From: JAZKID01 sp963714065
Lineage (GTDB): Bacteria; Pseudomonadota; Alphaproteobacteria; Rhizobiales; UBA4765
NCBI GenBank assembly: GCA_963714065.1
Contig: OY970226.1
Coordinates: 1,364,001-1,428,000, forward strand
DNA length: 64,000 bases
Reading direction: 5' to 3'
How positions within the stretch are numbered: the first letter of the stretch is position 1; the number at the start of each line of letters is the position of its first letter. The notes beneath the pieces were generated by a model. It did no database searches and was not told where the DNA came from. It saw only the letters and a list, made by a program, of their open reading frames with translations. A program made the translations under genes and the position numbers. Positions 1 through 8,690 of the stretch are shown one piece after another.

Positions 1-1
1 C

Positions 2-583
2 CAGGCGCGGGGCCTGATCAAGGCAGCCACCGCCCCTGCCCAGGGCGAAATCAGTTCGCAGGCGATTGTCGAGCATGTGCGCAAGGCGACCTCTTACAAG
101 CCCACAAAGTCACAAAAGCAGGGGCAGTCCGGCCGCTCGCGTTTTTTGATCGATCCGGGTCTGGCCATACTGGGCATGCTGGCTTTGACTTTGGGCATGG
201 GCCTGCTTTTCCGCGAAACGGCCGTCAGAAGCGTGCCGGATCTTGCCTCGCTTTACAGGGCTTTCGGTTACAGCGTGAATGTCCGGGGGCTGGAATTTGC
301 CGGCCTGACATCGAGCCGGGAAATCCAGAACGGCGAAGCCGTACTGGTCGTGGAAGGAAAAATCAGCAATATCAGCCGCGGACCGGTGCCGGTGCCGCCC
401 GTGCGCGTGACATTGCGCAGCCCGACCGGTACCGAGATCGAGACAGCCATTGTGCGGCCGGAGGCGGGCGCGCTCGATTATCGCGGCGAAACCGGCTTTA
501 AAACAATGCTTGCCAATCCGCCGGAAGATGCGAAAGATGTGCTGGTTCATTTTATCGATCCGCAAAATTCCGGCAGGCCCTAG
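2..583 (+). CDS. Zinc-ribbon/DUF3426-type membrane protein, 5' end outside window
   Basis: The reading frame is open from the first base and has no stop before 583, so the gene very probably begins upstream; the GTG at 77 is only an internal candidate start. The visible part has a charged linker, one hydrophobic segment (FLIDPGLAILGMLALTLGMG, about 25-45 residues after the GTG) and a C-terminal beta-rich domain with the VVEGKISN and PVPVPPVRVTL pattern of DUF3426. In alphaproteobacteria this domain usually follows an MJ0042-type zinc ribbon, which would lie outside the window. Molecular function is unknown. It sits 14 bases before hpt on the same strand. Confidence 0.7.
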   Translation, partial: QARGLIKAATAPAQGEISSQAIVEHVRKATSYKPTKSQKQGQSGRSRFLIDPGLAILGMLALTLGMGLLFRETAVRSVPDLASLYRAFGYSVNVRGLEFAGLTSSREIQNGEAVLVVEGKISNISRGPVPVPPVRVTLRSPTGTEIETAIVRPEAGALDYRGETGFKTMLANPPEDAKDVLVHFIDPQNSGRP

Positions 584-597
584 ATCAAAATTCGGCA

Positions 598-1152
598 ATG
601 AAGGTTCAGGATAACGACAGGCAACGCCTGCACACGCTTTTTTCGGAGGCCGACATCGCGCGGCGGGTCGGGGAGCTTGCCGCCGAACTCGGCAAAAAAG
701 ACCTGCGCGATCCGCTCTTCATCCCCATTCTGAAAAGCAGTTTTATCTTCGCAGCCGACCTGCTGCGCGCCGTGCATCATGTCGGCCTCAGGCCCGAAGT
801 CGAATTCATGATCCTCGACAGCTATCGCGGCAATCAGTCGTCCGGGCAGGTGAAGATCAGCAAGGATATCGACGGCTCGGTCGAAGGGCGCGATGTCGTT
901 CTGCTCGACGATATTCTCGAGACCGGCCGCACCATCGCCTTTGCCCGCGATCTTCTGATGGCGCGCGGCGCAAGCCGCGTCCTGCTGTGCTGCCTGCTCG
1001 ACAAAAAGGGCAAGCGCGCCGTGCCGATCGAGGCCGATTGCGTGGGGTTTGCCTGTCCCGATCACTTCGTCGTCGGCTATGGCATGGATCTTGGCCATTC
1101 TTTCCGCGAACTGCCCTTCATCGCGCATCTCGTTCCGCAAGGGAATGCCTGA
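598..1152 (+). CDS. hpt: Hypoxanthine phosphoribosyltransferase
   Basis: Purine salvage enzyme of the cytosol that joins hypoxanthine (and usually guanine) to PRPP to give IMP or GMP. The 184-residue protein has the normal family length. The PRPP-binding loop VVLLDDILETGRT is at residues 100-112, with two acidic residues before the ETGRT turn. The N-terminal LKSSFIFAADLLR and the EFMILDSYRG segment match the family core. It ends two bases before the CpdR-type regulator, so the two are probably cotranscribed. No strong Shine-Dalgarno sequence is visible before the ATG. Confidence 0.9.
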   Translation: MKVQDNDRQRLHTLFSEADIARRVGELAAELGKKDLRDPLFIPILKSSFIFAADLLRAVHHVGLRPEVEFMILDSYRGNQSSGQVKISKDIDGSVEGRDVVLLDDILETGRTIAFARDLLMARGASRVLLCCLLDKKGKRAVPIEADCVGFACPDHFVVGYGMDLGHSFRELPFIAHLVPQGNA

Positions 1153-1154
1153 TC

Positions 1155-1520
1155 ATGGCCCGCATTCTTGTTGCCGAGGACGACGATCAGGTCAGCGCTT
1201 TCGTCAAGCGGGCGCTCGATATGGATGGACACTATGTCGTGTGCGCGAAGGACGGCGCCGAGGGGCTCGCCGTTCTGCAGGCGGAAAGCGGCAGTTTCGA
1301 CCTGCTTCTCGCCGACATCAAAATGCCGGTGATGGACGGCATCGCGCTGGCGCTGGCTACGGCGCGCGATTATCCGAAACTGAAAATCCTGCTGATGACC
1401 GGCTATGCCGACCAGCGCGAGCGTGCCGCCAATCTTGAGGCCCTGATCTATGATGTGGTCGCAAAACCCTTCACCCTGCCGCAGATCCGCGACAAGGTGA
1501 AAGAGGCGCTGTCGGCTTAA
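1155..1520 (+). CDS. cpdR: CpdR-like single-domain response regulator
   Basis: A stand-alone receiver domain of 121 residues. The acidic pocket is E8-D9-D10, the phosphoacceptor is D54 (LLADIKMPVMDG), the switch threonine is in MTGYADQRER, and the conserved lysine is K104 (AKPF). Sequence and length closely resemble Caulobacter CpdR, which in its unphosphorylated form helps deliver substrates to ClpXP at the cell pole. An open frame continues upstream to 987, but that part overlaps hpt; the ATG at 1155, two bases after the hpt stop, is the sensible start. The role in proteolysis control is inferred from family similarity. Confidence 0.88.
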   Translation: MARILVAEDDDQVSAFVKRALDMDGHYVVCAKDGAEGLAVLQAESGSFDLLLADIKMPVMDGIALALATARDYPKLKILLMTGYADQRERAANLEALIYDVVAKPFTLPQIRDKVKEALSA

Positions 1521-1596
1521 GAACCGCCGCAAAATCCGCGGTTTTCGATTGAACAGGGACCTCATAAAAGCCTAGTCTTAGACATCGGAGGTCATC

Positions 1597-3216
1597 ATGC
1601 GTGCTCTGCCCCGTTTTCTGTTTGCCGCCCTGTTTGCATTTCTCATATCGGCTTCGGCCGTTCTGGCAGAGGAAGGGCACAGCCTGCGCTGGGCGCGCGT
1701 GTCGGATGCGCTGACGCTCGATCCGCATGCCCGCAACGAAGGGCCGACGATGGCGCTCTTGCATCATGTCTACGAAACCCTGCTCTGGCGCGACAAGGAG
1801 GGCAAGCTGATCCCGCGCCTTGCGCTCTCCTGGCGCATGCTGCCGGAAGATGCGGCCGTCTGGGAGATCAGGCTGCGCCCGCATGTCAAATTCCACGATG
1901 GCACGGAGATGAATGCCGACGACGTGGTGTTTTCACTTAACCGCGCGCGGATGGAAACCTCGGCCTTCAACGGCCTTCACCGCGCCGTAGCTATGGTCGA
2001 GAAGGCCGGTGATCTCACCATACGCGTGAAGATGACGGCGCCGGCGCCGCTCTGGATCAACAATCTCACCAACACCTTCATCATGAGCAAAAAATGGGCG
2101 GAAGTGCACAACGCGACAAAGCCGCAGGATTTTCTCAACAAGGAAGACACGTATGCCGCGCATAATGAGAACGGCACCGGGCCTTATACGATCGTGTCGC
2201 GCGAGCCCGAGGTGCGCACGGCTTTAAAGCTTTATCCCGCGCATTGGGCGGGCCAGAAGCCCGCCGTCACGGAAATCGTCTATACGCCGATCAAATCGGA
2301 CGCGACGCGGATTGCGGCATTGATCTCCGGCGAGGTCGATTTCGTGCAGGATGTGCCGGCGCAGGATGTCGAGCGCCTGAAAAAAACACCGGGCATCAGG
2401 GTCAGCAGCGGCACGGAAAACCGCGCCGTGTTTTTCAGCTTCGACATGGGCTCGGACGAGCTGCGCTCGTCCGACGTCAAAGGCAAAAACCCGTTCAAGG
2501 ATGTGCGCGTGCGCCGCGCCTTCGATCTCGCGCTCGATCGCGATGCCATTCACCAGGTCGTGATGCGCGGGCAGAGCATGCCCTCGCATCTCATCGCGCC
2601 GCCTTTCGTCAACGGCTGGACGAAAGAGCTTAGTGCCTATGGCAAGCCCGATATCGCGGGTGCGAAAAAATTGCTTGTCGAAGCAGGGTATGAGCACGGC
2701 TTTTCGGTGAACCTGAATTGCACCAATGACCGTTTCATCAACGACGAGGCGATCTGCCAGGCCTATGTCGGCATGCTGGGGCAGATCGGTATTACGGCAA
2801 GGCCCGTGCTGCAATCGCGCACCCTGCTGTTTCCGATGATCGAGAAGGCGCAGGTCGATTTCTTCATGCTGGGCTGGGGCGTACCGCCCTATGATTCAGG
2901 CTATATCTTCGACTATCTCGTGCATTCGCGCCCAAGCGGCGGCAATCATGAAGAAGAGGCGCTCGGTACCACCAACGGCGCGCAATATTCGAACCCGGAG
3001 GTCGATCGGATGATCGAGGCGCTGCCGGCCGAGATCGATGTCGCAAAACGCAACGCGATGATCGCAAAAATCTGGGCGCAGGTGCGAGAGGACCAGATCT
3101 TTATTCCGCTCCACAATCAGGTGCTCACTTATGCGATGAAGCAGGGCATCAATATCGATGTTACGCCCGACAACCAGCCGTTCATGGGCAATGTGACGTT
3201 CGGCGCAACGCAGTGA
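1597..3216 (+). CDS. ABC transporter substrate-binding protein, DppA/OppA family
   Basis: Periplasmic solute-binding protein of the SBP_bac_5 family, 539 residues. It starts with a clear Sec signal peptide (MRALPRFLFAALFAF..SASAVLAEE, cleavage near residue 24). Typical family segments include LDPHARNEGPTMALLHHVYE, the WEIRLRPHVKFHDGTEMNADDV block and VRRAFDLALDRDAI. A good ribosome-binding site (cggaggt, 1586-1592) precedes the ATG at 1597. No permease or ATPase genes are adjacent, so it probably serves a transporter encoded elsewhere. The ligand (peptide, nickel, opine or other) cannot be told from sequence. Confidence 0.88.
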   Translation: MRALPRFLFAALFAFLISASAVLAEEGHSLRWARVSDALTLDPHARNEGPTMALLHHVYETLLWRDKEGKLIPRLALSWRMLPEDAAVWEIRLRPHVKFHDGTEMNADDVVFSLNRARMETSAFNGLHRAVAMVEKAGDLTIRVKMTAPAPLWINNLTNTFIMSKKWAEVHNATKPQDFLNKEDTYAAHNENGTGPYTIVSREPEVRTALKLYPAHWAGQKPAVTEIVYTPIKSDATRIAALISGEVDFVQDVPAQDVERLKKTPGIRVSSGTENRAVFFSFDMGSDELRSSDVKGKNPFKDVRVRRAFDLALDRDAIHQVVMRGQSMPSHLIAPPFVNGWTKELSAYGKPDIAGAKKLLVEAGYEHGFSVNLNCTNDRFINDEAICQAYVGMLGQIGITARPVLQSRTLLFPMIEKAQVDFFMLGWGVPPYDSGYIFDYLVHSRPSGGNHEEEALGTTNGAQYSNPEVDRMIEALPAEIDVAKRNAMIAKIWAQVREDQIFIPLHNQVLTYAMKQGINIDVTPDNQPFMGNVTFGATQ

Positions 3217-3253
3217 GTGATATTTTAAACTACATTCGATGGTATCAAAACAA

Positions 3254-3340
3254 ATCGTCATGGCCGGACTTGTTCCGGCCATCTACGACTTGAGATTTTA
3301 ACTCGTGGATGCCCGCACCAAGTGCGGGCATGACGACTTT
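3254..3340. repeat. Pair of REP-like palindromes in inverted arrangement
   Basis: Two perfect hairpins lie between two convergent genes. The first is ATGGCCGGA/TCCGGCCAT (3260-3268 with 3274-3282, loop cttgt). The second is ATGCCCGCAC/GTGCGGGCAT (3309-3318 with 3322-3331, loop caa). The outer flanks are inverted copies of each other (aatcgtcat on the left, atgacgactt on the right), so the whole block reads as one composite element. Such GTCAT-plus-palindrome repeats are common in alphaproteobacterial intergenic DNA. It may also help end transcription from both sides. Confidence 0.75.
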
Positions 3341-3356
3341 AAGCATGATGGGCTCA

Positions 3357-5831
3357 TCAAAACGGCCGCAACAGCCGCTCCAGATAATCGCGCTCGATTT
3401 TCGGGCGTTGCGGATCCGAGAGGCGGCGGCGGACTTCATCGAGAATATCCTGAATTGTCTTACGGTCGGCCGTCTGTGGCAGGCGCTCGCCTTCGCCTGT
3501 GTCGTCGCCGACGCTGAAGGGATTATGACCTGTGGGCGCGTTCAGATCGTTGCTGTTTTCGCCATCGTTGAAGCCGTAACCCTTGCCGCTGCCCGCGCCC
3601 ATTTCACGCATTAAAGCCTGCGCGCCCTTGCGCATGTTTTCGAGCGCGCGGCCCTGCTCGGGCAGCGCACTGCCCGGCGCATTCTGCTCGAGGAAGCCTT
3701 CGGCCTCGCCCATCGCATTGCCGGCATCGTCCATGGCCTTGTTCGTGCCTTCGCCGTTCTGCGGGAGTTTGTCCTTCAGGTCTTTCAGCTTGCCGCGCAA
3801 CTCGCCCTGCTTTTGTTCGAGCTCGCGCAGGCCGGGCGAATCGCCGGGGGCTTGCGGTTTTTGCGGATTCGCGCCGGGCTGTGTCTGCTGGCGGCTGCGA
3901 TTGCGTTCCTGGAAAGTCTTGTCCATCAGTTTTTGCTGCTCGCGCATGAGGCCTGCGATATCATCGAGCTGGCGCTGCATGGCGGAGGCCTGGTTCGATG
4001 CGGAAGGATCGCTGTTGCGCAGCGCATTCAGAAGATCGCGCAGGTTCTGGAGCTGCTGGCGCGCCGCATCCTTGGCGCCTGAGCGCGAAAGCTGCTCGAT
4101 GCGTTTCATCATCTGCTCGAGATCGGCCTCGGTCAGCACTTTCATGTTCGGCGGAATTCTGCCATTCGGAGCGTTTTGCGCCGCCCGGTTCTGCATCTGG
4201 CGCAGATATTCCGCCATGGCCTGGCGAAGGTTTTGCATGAGTTTCGAAATTTCTTCCGGTCCGGCCCCGTTTTCGATGGCACGCTCGAGCGCGGCCTGCG
4301 CTTCGGCGAGCGCACGCTCGGCTTCCGACAGATCGCCATTCTCGATGCTATTAGCTGCATCCCACATGCGGACCAGTACGGCACGTAAATTTTCATCGTC
4401 GCGCGCGATGGCAAGCCCGGCCCGGATCGCGCTCACCTGCAAATAGTCGCGGGGTTTGGGCAGATGGGTTTCGGGCTCGGCGATGATCAGGTCGAGCGCA
4501 GAGCTCACCGCATCGCGCTGGCGCTTGTCGCGCGCCAGCATCTGCCGCAGGGCGATCAATACTTGCGCTGCCGGTTTCGAAAAAGGACGGCTCGGCAAAA
4601 TGAACCGCTCGGTTTCGGCTATTCCCTCATTGCCGGCATCGTCGCGCGCGATCACGGTGAGATGCATGGGCAGGCCCGCAAAGGGATGATCGCTGAGATC
4701 CTTGATCGTGCTGGTCTGCGCCTCACGCGGGTGATTGATGCCGAGCGCAAGCGGAAAGCGCGGCGGATCGATCAAGGGCTGTGCCGGCTTGTCTTTATTG
4801 AGGCGCAGATCGGGCGTGAGTTGGTCGTCGAGCAGGGTGCAGCGCGCTTCGGCGGCCTTGACGCCGTAATCGTCCTGTACTTTGACGCGCAGGCGAATGG
4901 ATTTGCCGAGCATGACCTGCACGGGGGCAGTCAGTGTCACGCGCGGCGCGAGATCGGGTTCCACGATGATGCTGCCTTCGCCAAGCACGCGGCCATAATG
5001 CAGAATGTAAAATCCGCCGCTTGCATCGAGTTTCTGCTCAAACCTGATGAGCTTCGTGCCGTCCGCGTTGTCGGCCGCCGCAACCGAGCGGCCGCCGATT
5101 TTCAGCTCGATGCCCTGGCCCGTAGCCGTGCGCAATGTAAACAGGCTGCCCTGCGGTACGTTCAGCGAAAACGCGCCCTTCTTTTTGTCGAGATCGAGCA
5201 GAACCGGTGCGCGGCCTGTATAGGAAGGCGGCGTGATCCAGGCATCGAGGCGCGGCGGCGCGACATTGGCGGCAATGCCTTCGAGCGCGCCATTGAGTTT
5301 CGAAAGCCGTGCCGGTCCCGCGATGATCGCGCCTAAGGCCAGACACAAGATCGCCAGAAAACGCAGGCCGTATTTGTCGGCGCGCGCCACATCGGGATGC
5401 GGACGGAACAGGCGGATGGTTTTCAGCCTGTTCAGCAGTTTTGCCTGATGCATCTGCCACAGGTCATACGCCGTTGCCGAGCCGGCAAGGCCGAGCCTGT
5501 CGCTTAAAGTGGCAATCACGCGATGCGGCTCTTGCCGGTCGAGCCGTGCGATCGCTTCCTTTCTTTCGGGATAGCGCTGCCGGGCAAGAGGAATAAGGCT
5601 GAAGAGGCCAAGGCCCAGCAAAAGCAGGAGAATGATCAGCGTGAGGGGGCCGGGCAGGGTTTCGAATGCGCCGAACCAGGCCATGATCAGGAACAGGGAT
5701 ATGAAACCGGCGGGTCTCAGCAGAAAAGGCAACGCCCGTTCCCAGAATAAAATAATGCGTCCGGTGAAGACCAGAGATTTCAGCCGCGCCTTCTGCGCAG
5801 CATCGAGAGGGGAAGTGGGTTTGTCCTGCAC
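3357..5831 (-). CDS. TIGR02302/DUF4175 family membrane protein
   Basis: Large protein of 824 residues. The N-terminal third has hydrophobic segments at about 33-52, 60-80 and 155-172, as expected for membrane anchoring. The middle is a long beta-rich extracytoplasmic region (TPPSYTGRAPVLL and neighbours). The C-terminal half is helical and very rich in Gln, Arg, Asn and Glu, with many coiled-coil-like repeats (LRQAMAEYLRQMQNRAAQNA). This matches the alphaproteobacterial TIGR02302 family, often found beside lysA as here. Function is not established; a cell-envelope role is likely. The start is GTG at 5831; an in-frame stop lies just upstream and no clear ribosome-binding site is visible. Confidence 0.8.
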   Translation of the reverse strand: MQDKPTSPLDAAQKARLKSLVFTGRIILFWERALPFLLRPAGFISLFLIMAWFGAFETLPGPLTLIILLLLLGLGLFSLIPLARQRYPERKEAIARLDRQEPHRVIATLSDRLGLAGSATAYDLWQMHQAKLLNRLKTIRLFRPHPDVARADKYGLRFLAILCLALGAIIAGPARLSKLNGALEGIAANVAPPRLDAWITPPSYTGRAPVLLDLDKKKGAFSLNVPQGSLFTLRTATGQGIELKIGGRSVAAADNADGTKLIRFEQKLDASGGFYILHYGRVLGEGSIIVEPDLAPRVTLTAPVQVMLGKSIRLRVKVQDDYGVKAAEARCTLLDDQLTPDLRLNKDKPAQPLIDPPRFPLALGINHPREAQTSTIKDLSDHPFAGLPMHLTVIARDDAGNEGIAETERFILPSRPFSKPAAQVLIALRQMLARDKRQRDAVSSALDLIIAEPETHLPKPRDYLQVSAIRAGLAIARDDENLRAVLVRMWDAANSIENGDLSEAERALAEAQAALERAIENGAGPEEISKLMQNLRQAMAEYLRQMQNRAAQNAPNGRIPPNMKVLTEADLEQMMKRIEQLSRSGAKDAARQQLQNLRDLLNALRNSDPSASNQASAMQRQLDDIAGLMREQQKLMDKTFQERNRSRQQTQPGANPQKPQAPGDSPGLRELEQKQGELRGKLKDLKDKLPQNGEGTNKAMDDAGNAMGEAEGFLEQNAPGSALPEQGRALENMRKGAQALMREMGAGSGKGYGFNDGENSNDLNAPTGHNPFSVGDDTGEGERLPQTADRKTIQDILDEVRRRLSDPQRPKIERDYLERLLRPF

Positions 5832-5905
5832 GCCGTTAAGATATCATAAATTGATTGCTTGGCCATGAATTGCTTGGCGATGAAAGGAGCGGGTTTTTTT
5901 ACCGC

Positions 5906-7186
5906 CTAATCCGCAAGCCAGGGCGGCAATTTATCGGTGCCGATCATGGTTTCGTAACTTTGCCGCTCCCGCACCAGCGCCCATTTTGCGTCATGCACCA
6001 TTACTTCGGGCACGAGCGGGCGCTGGTTATAGGTCGAGGCCATCGAGCTGCCATAGGCGCCGGCCAGCATCAGGCATAGAAGGGCGCCGGGTTTTTGTTG
6101 GGCTAAGTAAAAATTATCGCCGAAACTGTCCGAGCTTTCGCAGACCGGGCCCACGACATCGTAATTTATCTTGATATCCGTTTTGTTCGATTCGATGAGC
6201 GGCCATATGTCGTGACGTGCGTCATAAAGGGCCGGGCGCAGCAGATCGTTCATGCCCGCATCGACAATCAGGAATTTTTTTTGCGGACGCTCGTTGAGCG
6301 TGACGACTTTGGTCAAAAGCACGCCTGCATCGGCCGCAATCAGGCGGCCGGGCTCGAAACCAAGCTCGACATCGAAACCGTGCATGACCTCAAGAACCAT
6401 GCGCGCATAGGCCTCGACCTGCCCGGCGGTTTTTTGCGCAGGCAGCGATGTGTCGTAAACGATGCCGAGGCCGCCGCCGCAATCGAGCCGCGACAAAGGG
6501 AGATGTTGCACGCGTAGGATTTCGGCAAGTTGCCGTAGGCGCAGATAGGCCTCGCGCAAAGGCTCAAGCTCCATCACCTGGCTGCCGATATGCACGGCAA
6601 GGCCGAGAGGGTTTAGGCCCGGCAGATCACAGGCTTTTTTATAAAGCCGCGCCGCATCGTCGGCGGAAATGCCGAATTTATTGTCCATGCCGCCGGTACT
6701 GATCTTGGCATGGCCGCCCGCACCTATGGCCGGGTTGATACGGAGCGCGATATCGACCTTTCGACCTTTGCCGTGAGCGATGGCAGAGAGGCGCGACAGC
6801 TCGTCCTCGGTCTCGACATTGATCTGGTAGAGCCCGGCATCCACCGCAAAGCCAAGCTCCCCGTCGGTTTTGCCGACGCCGGAATAGATGATCCTGGCTG
6901 CCGGAATTCCCGCGGCGAGACATTTGCGGATTTCGCCTTCCGAGACGACATCGGCGCCGGCATTCTCGCGCGCCACGGTTTTCAGAACGGCAAGATTGCC
7001 GTTTGCCTTGACGGCGTAAAAGAGGCCGATCTTTTTTTCGCCGAAGGCTGTGCGGAAATGTCTTATGTTTTGCGTGATTGCGGCGCCTGAGTAGACATAG
7101 AGCGGCGTGCCGATTTTTTGCGCCAGCTCGCGCAAGGGCACGTCTTCGGCATGAAGATGGCCGTCCCTGTAGTGAAAGCAAGACAT
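5906..7186 (-). CDS. lysA: Diaminopimelate decarboxylase
   Basis: PLP-dependent fold-III decarboxylase that turns meso-diaminopimelate into L-lysine, the last step of lysine synthesis. The 426-residue protein is of normal length. The PLP lysine is K60 in FYAVKANGN. Further family signatures are AVHIGSQ, the glycine-rich LDCGGGLGIVYD phosphate-binding segment, GFEPGR and the C-terminal CESSDSFG that supplies active-site residues from the partner subunit. It starts three bases after the small lipoprotein gene and precedes the TIGR02302 gene on the same strand, an arrangement common in the class. Confidence 0.95.
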   Translation of the reverse strand: MSCFHYRDGHLHAEDVPLRELAQKIGTPLYVYSGAAITQNIRHFRTAFGEKKIGLFYAVKANGNLAVLKTVARENAGADVVSEGEIRKCLAAGIPAARIIYSGVGKTDGELGFAVDAGLYQINVETEDELSRLSAIAHGKGRKVDIALRINPAIGAGGHAKISTGGMDNKFGISADDAARLYKKACDLPGLNPLGLAVHIGSQVMELEPLREAYLRLRQLAEILRVQHLPLSRLDCGGGLGIVYDTSLPAQKTAGQVEAYARMVLEVMHGFDVELGFEPGRLIAADAGVLLTKVVTLNERPQKKFLIVDAGMNDLLRPALYDARHDIWPLIESNKTDIKINYDVVGPVCESSDSFGDNFYLAQQKPGALLCLMLAGAYGSSMASTYNQRPLVPEVMVHDAKWALVRERQSYETMIGTDKLPPWLAD

Positions 7187-7189
7187 GGA

Positions 7190-7426
7190 TTATTGCAAAA
7201 GCGGATCAAGCGGGAAGGAATGCGCGGCCGGTTTCGGGCCCGCCTGCGTGCGCGGCTTGACGGGTTTTCCGTCCGGGCCGAGCGGCGGATTTCTCGCCTC
7301 TTCCGCAGCCGCCGTGCCGGGCGTTGCCTGGTCGATGGAGACGGGGGTATCGAGCGGCGCCTTCCGCCCGCACGCGGTCAGCAAACCTAAAGCCAGTATG
7401 GCCAGAACTATTGCAGGCTTTTTCAT
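7190..7426 (-). CDS. lptM: Small LptM-like lipoprotein
   Basis: A 78-residue protein with a lipoprotein signal peptide: MKKPAIVLAILALGLLTAC, lipobox LTAC with the lipidated Cys at position 19. It is followed by GRKAPLDTP, the short conserved motif of the LptM (YifL) family, which in Escherichia coli helps the LptD/LptE complex mature in the outer membrane. The rest is Pro/Ala-rich and probably disordered. Small lipoproteins of this type are typically encoded just upstream of lysA, as here (three-base gap). The LptD-assembly role is transferred from family knowledge. Confidence 0.8.
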   Translation of the reverse strand: MKKPAIVLAILALGLLTACGRKAPLDTPVSIDQATPGTAAAEEARNPPLGPDGKPVKPRTQAGPKPAAHSFPLDPLLQ

Positions 7427-7485
7427 GCTTTAAGCTTTACTCTTACCCATTGCACCAAGGCAAGGGGGAGGGTAGCTGGAAGAGC

Positions 7486-8136
7486 ATGATCTTGCGAGCG
7501 TCCAAATCCGCAGCCCGGCAAACCCATAAGCTTTATCTGCTCGCCATTTTACTGAGCCTGGCTTCCGGCGGGGTCATGATGTTTCAGAACAAGGTGCCTC
7601 ATTCCGGCAAGGCTCCCGGGAGCGCGCGAAATCTGGATATTTTCGCGCAAGGCGAGGTTGCCGCTTTCAGATCGGCCGATGAGGTCAAACCCCTGCCCGA
7701 GCTTTCCCTGCACGATGTGCAGGGAAAGCCGCACAGCCTGCGCGAGTTTCAGGGCAAAATAATCCTGTTGAACCTGTGGGCAAGCTGGTGCGTGCCTTGC
7801 GCCAGGGAAATGCCGCAACTCGATATCTTACAAAAAAAGCGCGGCGGCGCGGATTTCACCGTTCTGACGCTTTCTCTCGACAGTGACGGCGACCAAAAGC
7901 CGAAAGGTTTTTTCAAGGAGAAAAAAATCCGTTCACTTGTATTTTTTCACGATAGGCAGGGTGCCGCATTCCAAACCCTGCGCAAGGCGGGCCTGGTGGA
8001 GGGTTTGCCGACAAGTCTTCTGATCGATCGCGGTGGCCGTATACTCGGCGTGCTTGCCGGTCCTGCCGATTGGGCCAGCGAGGATGCGCTGAAACTGATC
8101 GATGGCGCCAGGACCGAGCCTAGACAGATGCGTTGA
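7486..8136 (+). CDS. TlpA-like membrane-anchored thiol-disulfide oxidoreductase
   Basis: A 216-residue thioredoxin-fold protein with an uncleaved N-terminal membrane segment (about residues 16-33) and a periplasmic domain. The active site is WCVPC (Cys102 and Cys105) in LLNLWASWCVPCAREMP, and the cis-proline loop is VEGLPTSLLID. This is the TlpA/ResA/CcmG type, which reduces apocytochrome or other exported thiols. The frame is open upstream to 7324, but that portion overlaps the promoter and the lipoprotein gene on the other strand; the ATG at 7486, preceded by ggaag, gives a normal membrane anchor. Its 3' end overlaps the convergent next gene by 17 bases. Confidence 0.85.
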   Translation: MILRASKSAARQTHKLYLLAILLSLASGGVMMFQNKVPHSGKAPGSARNLDIFAQGEVAAFRSADEVKPLPELSLHDVQGKPHSLREFQGKIILLNLWASWCVPCAREMPQLDILQKKRGGADFTVLTLSLDSDGDQKPKGFFKEKKIRSLVFFHDRQGAAFQTLRKAGLVEGLPTSLLIDRGGRILGVLAGPADWASEDALKLIDGARTEPRQMR

Positions 8137-8602
8137 TCAGCTTGCCGGTCGTAAGATCGAGCGCCTGCCCGTTCGAAAGATAGAGTTTACGCGCGGAGAC
8201 AGTGATTTTTTTCCGCCCGGTTTCCAGATCGATCACCGTGCCGTCGGAAAGGGTCAATAATTTGTTGCTGTAATTAATGTCCATGCCGCCAAAGTTCTGG
8301 GTGACGGCGCGGTGCGCGGAATCGTATTTTTTCATGATCTTTTCATAAGAAGTTGTGGGGACCGTCAAAGCGTCCGCCTGTTTTTTCGCTTTCGCTTGCT
8401 TGGCGGCGGTTTCCTGCTGGATGCGCGCCAGTGCAATCTGCGTCATGACGGTCGTCTGGTTTTCGGTTTGCGCGGTCAGGGTGCCGCCCAGCTCATCCGA
8501 AAGTGCCGCTGTATTGCTGAGGGCCCTGGTGTTATAATATTTCTGGCGCGCGTGAAAATTCTGCGCCTGTGTCCATGCGTTGCTGGTGCGAACGAGACTC
8601 AT
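8120..8602 (-). CDS. Conserved-looking hypothetical protein, 160 residues
   Basis: No family recognised with confidence. The N-terminal half is helical and rich in Ala, Gln, Thr and Asn (NTAALSDELGG.. QIALARIQQETAAKQAKAKKQ), a composition reminiscent of flagellin-type or other filament-forming helical proteins. The C-terminal part has two short, similar beta repeats: LLTLSDGTVIDLETGR and KLYLSNGQALDLTTGK. No signal peptide is seen. Codon use resembles the neighbouring core genes. It lies convergent to the TlpA-like gene and overlaps its end. Function unknown. Confidence 0.6.
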   Translation of the reverse strand: MSLVRTSNAWTQAQNFHARQKYYNTRALSNTAALSDELGGTLTAQTENQTTVMTQIALARIQQETAAKQAKAKKQADALTVPTTSYEKIMKKYDSAHRAVTQNFGGMDINYSNKLLTLSDGTVIDLETGRKKITVSARKLYLSNGQALDLTTGKLINASV

Positions 8603-8690
8603 GCTTTCAGACCGGGCTTGCCATAGGCTTCAGTCTAGCAGGCCAGCGTTAATGCCCGGTAAGATCAGATTATACTGTAATATTAGATGG

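Noticed and set aside
4464..5336. Plus-strand open frame opposite the TIGR02302 gene
   Set aside because: Shadow of the minus-strand gene; no start signal and no recognisable product.
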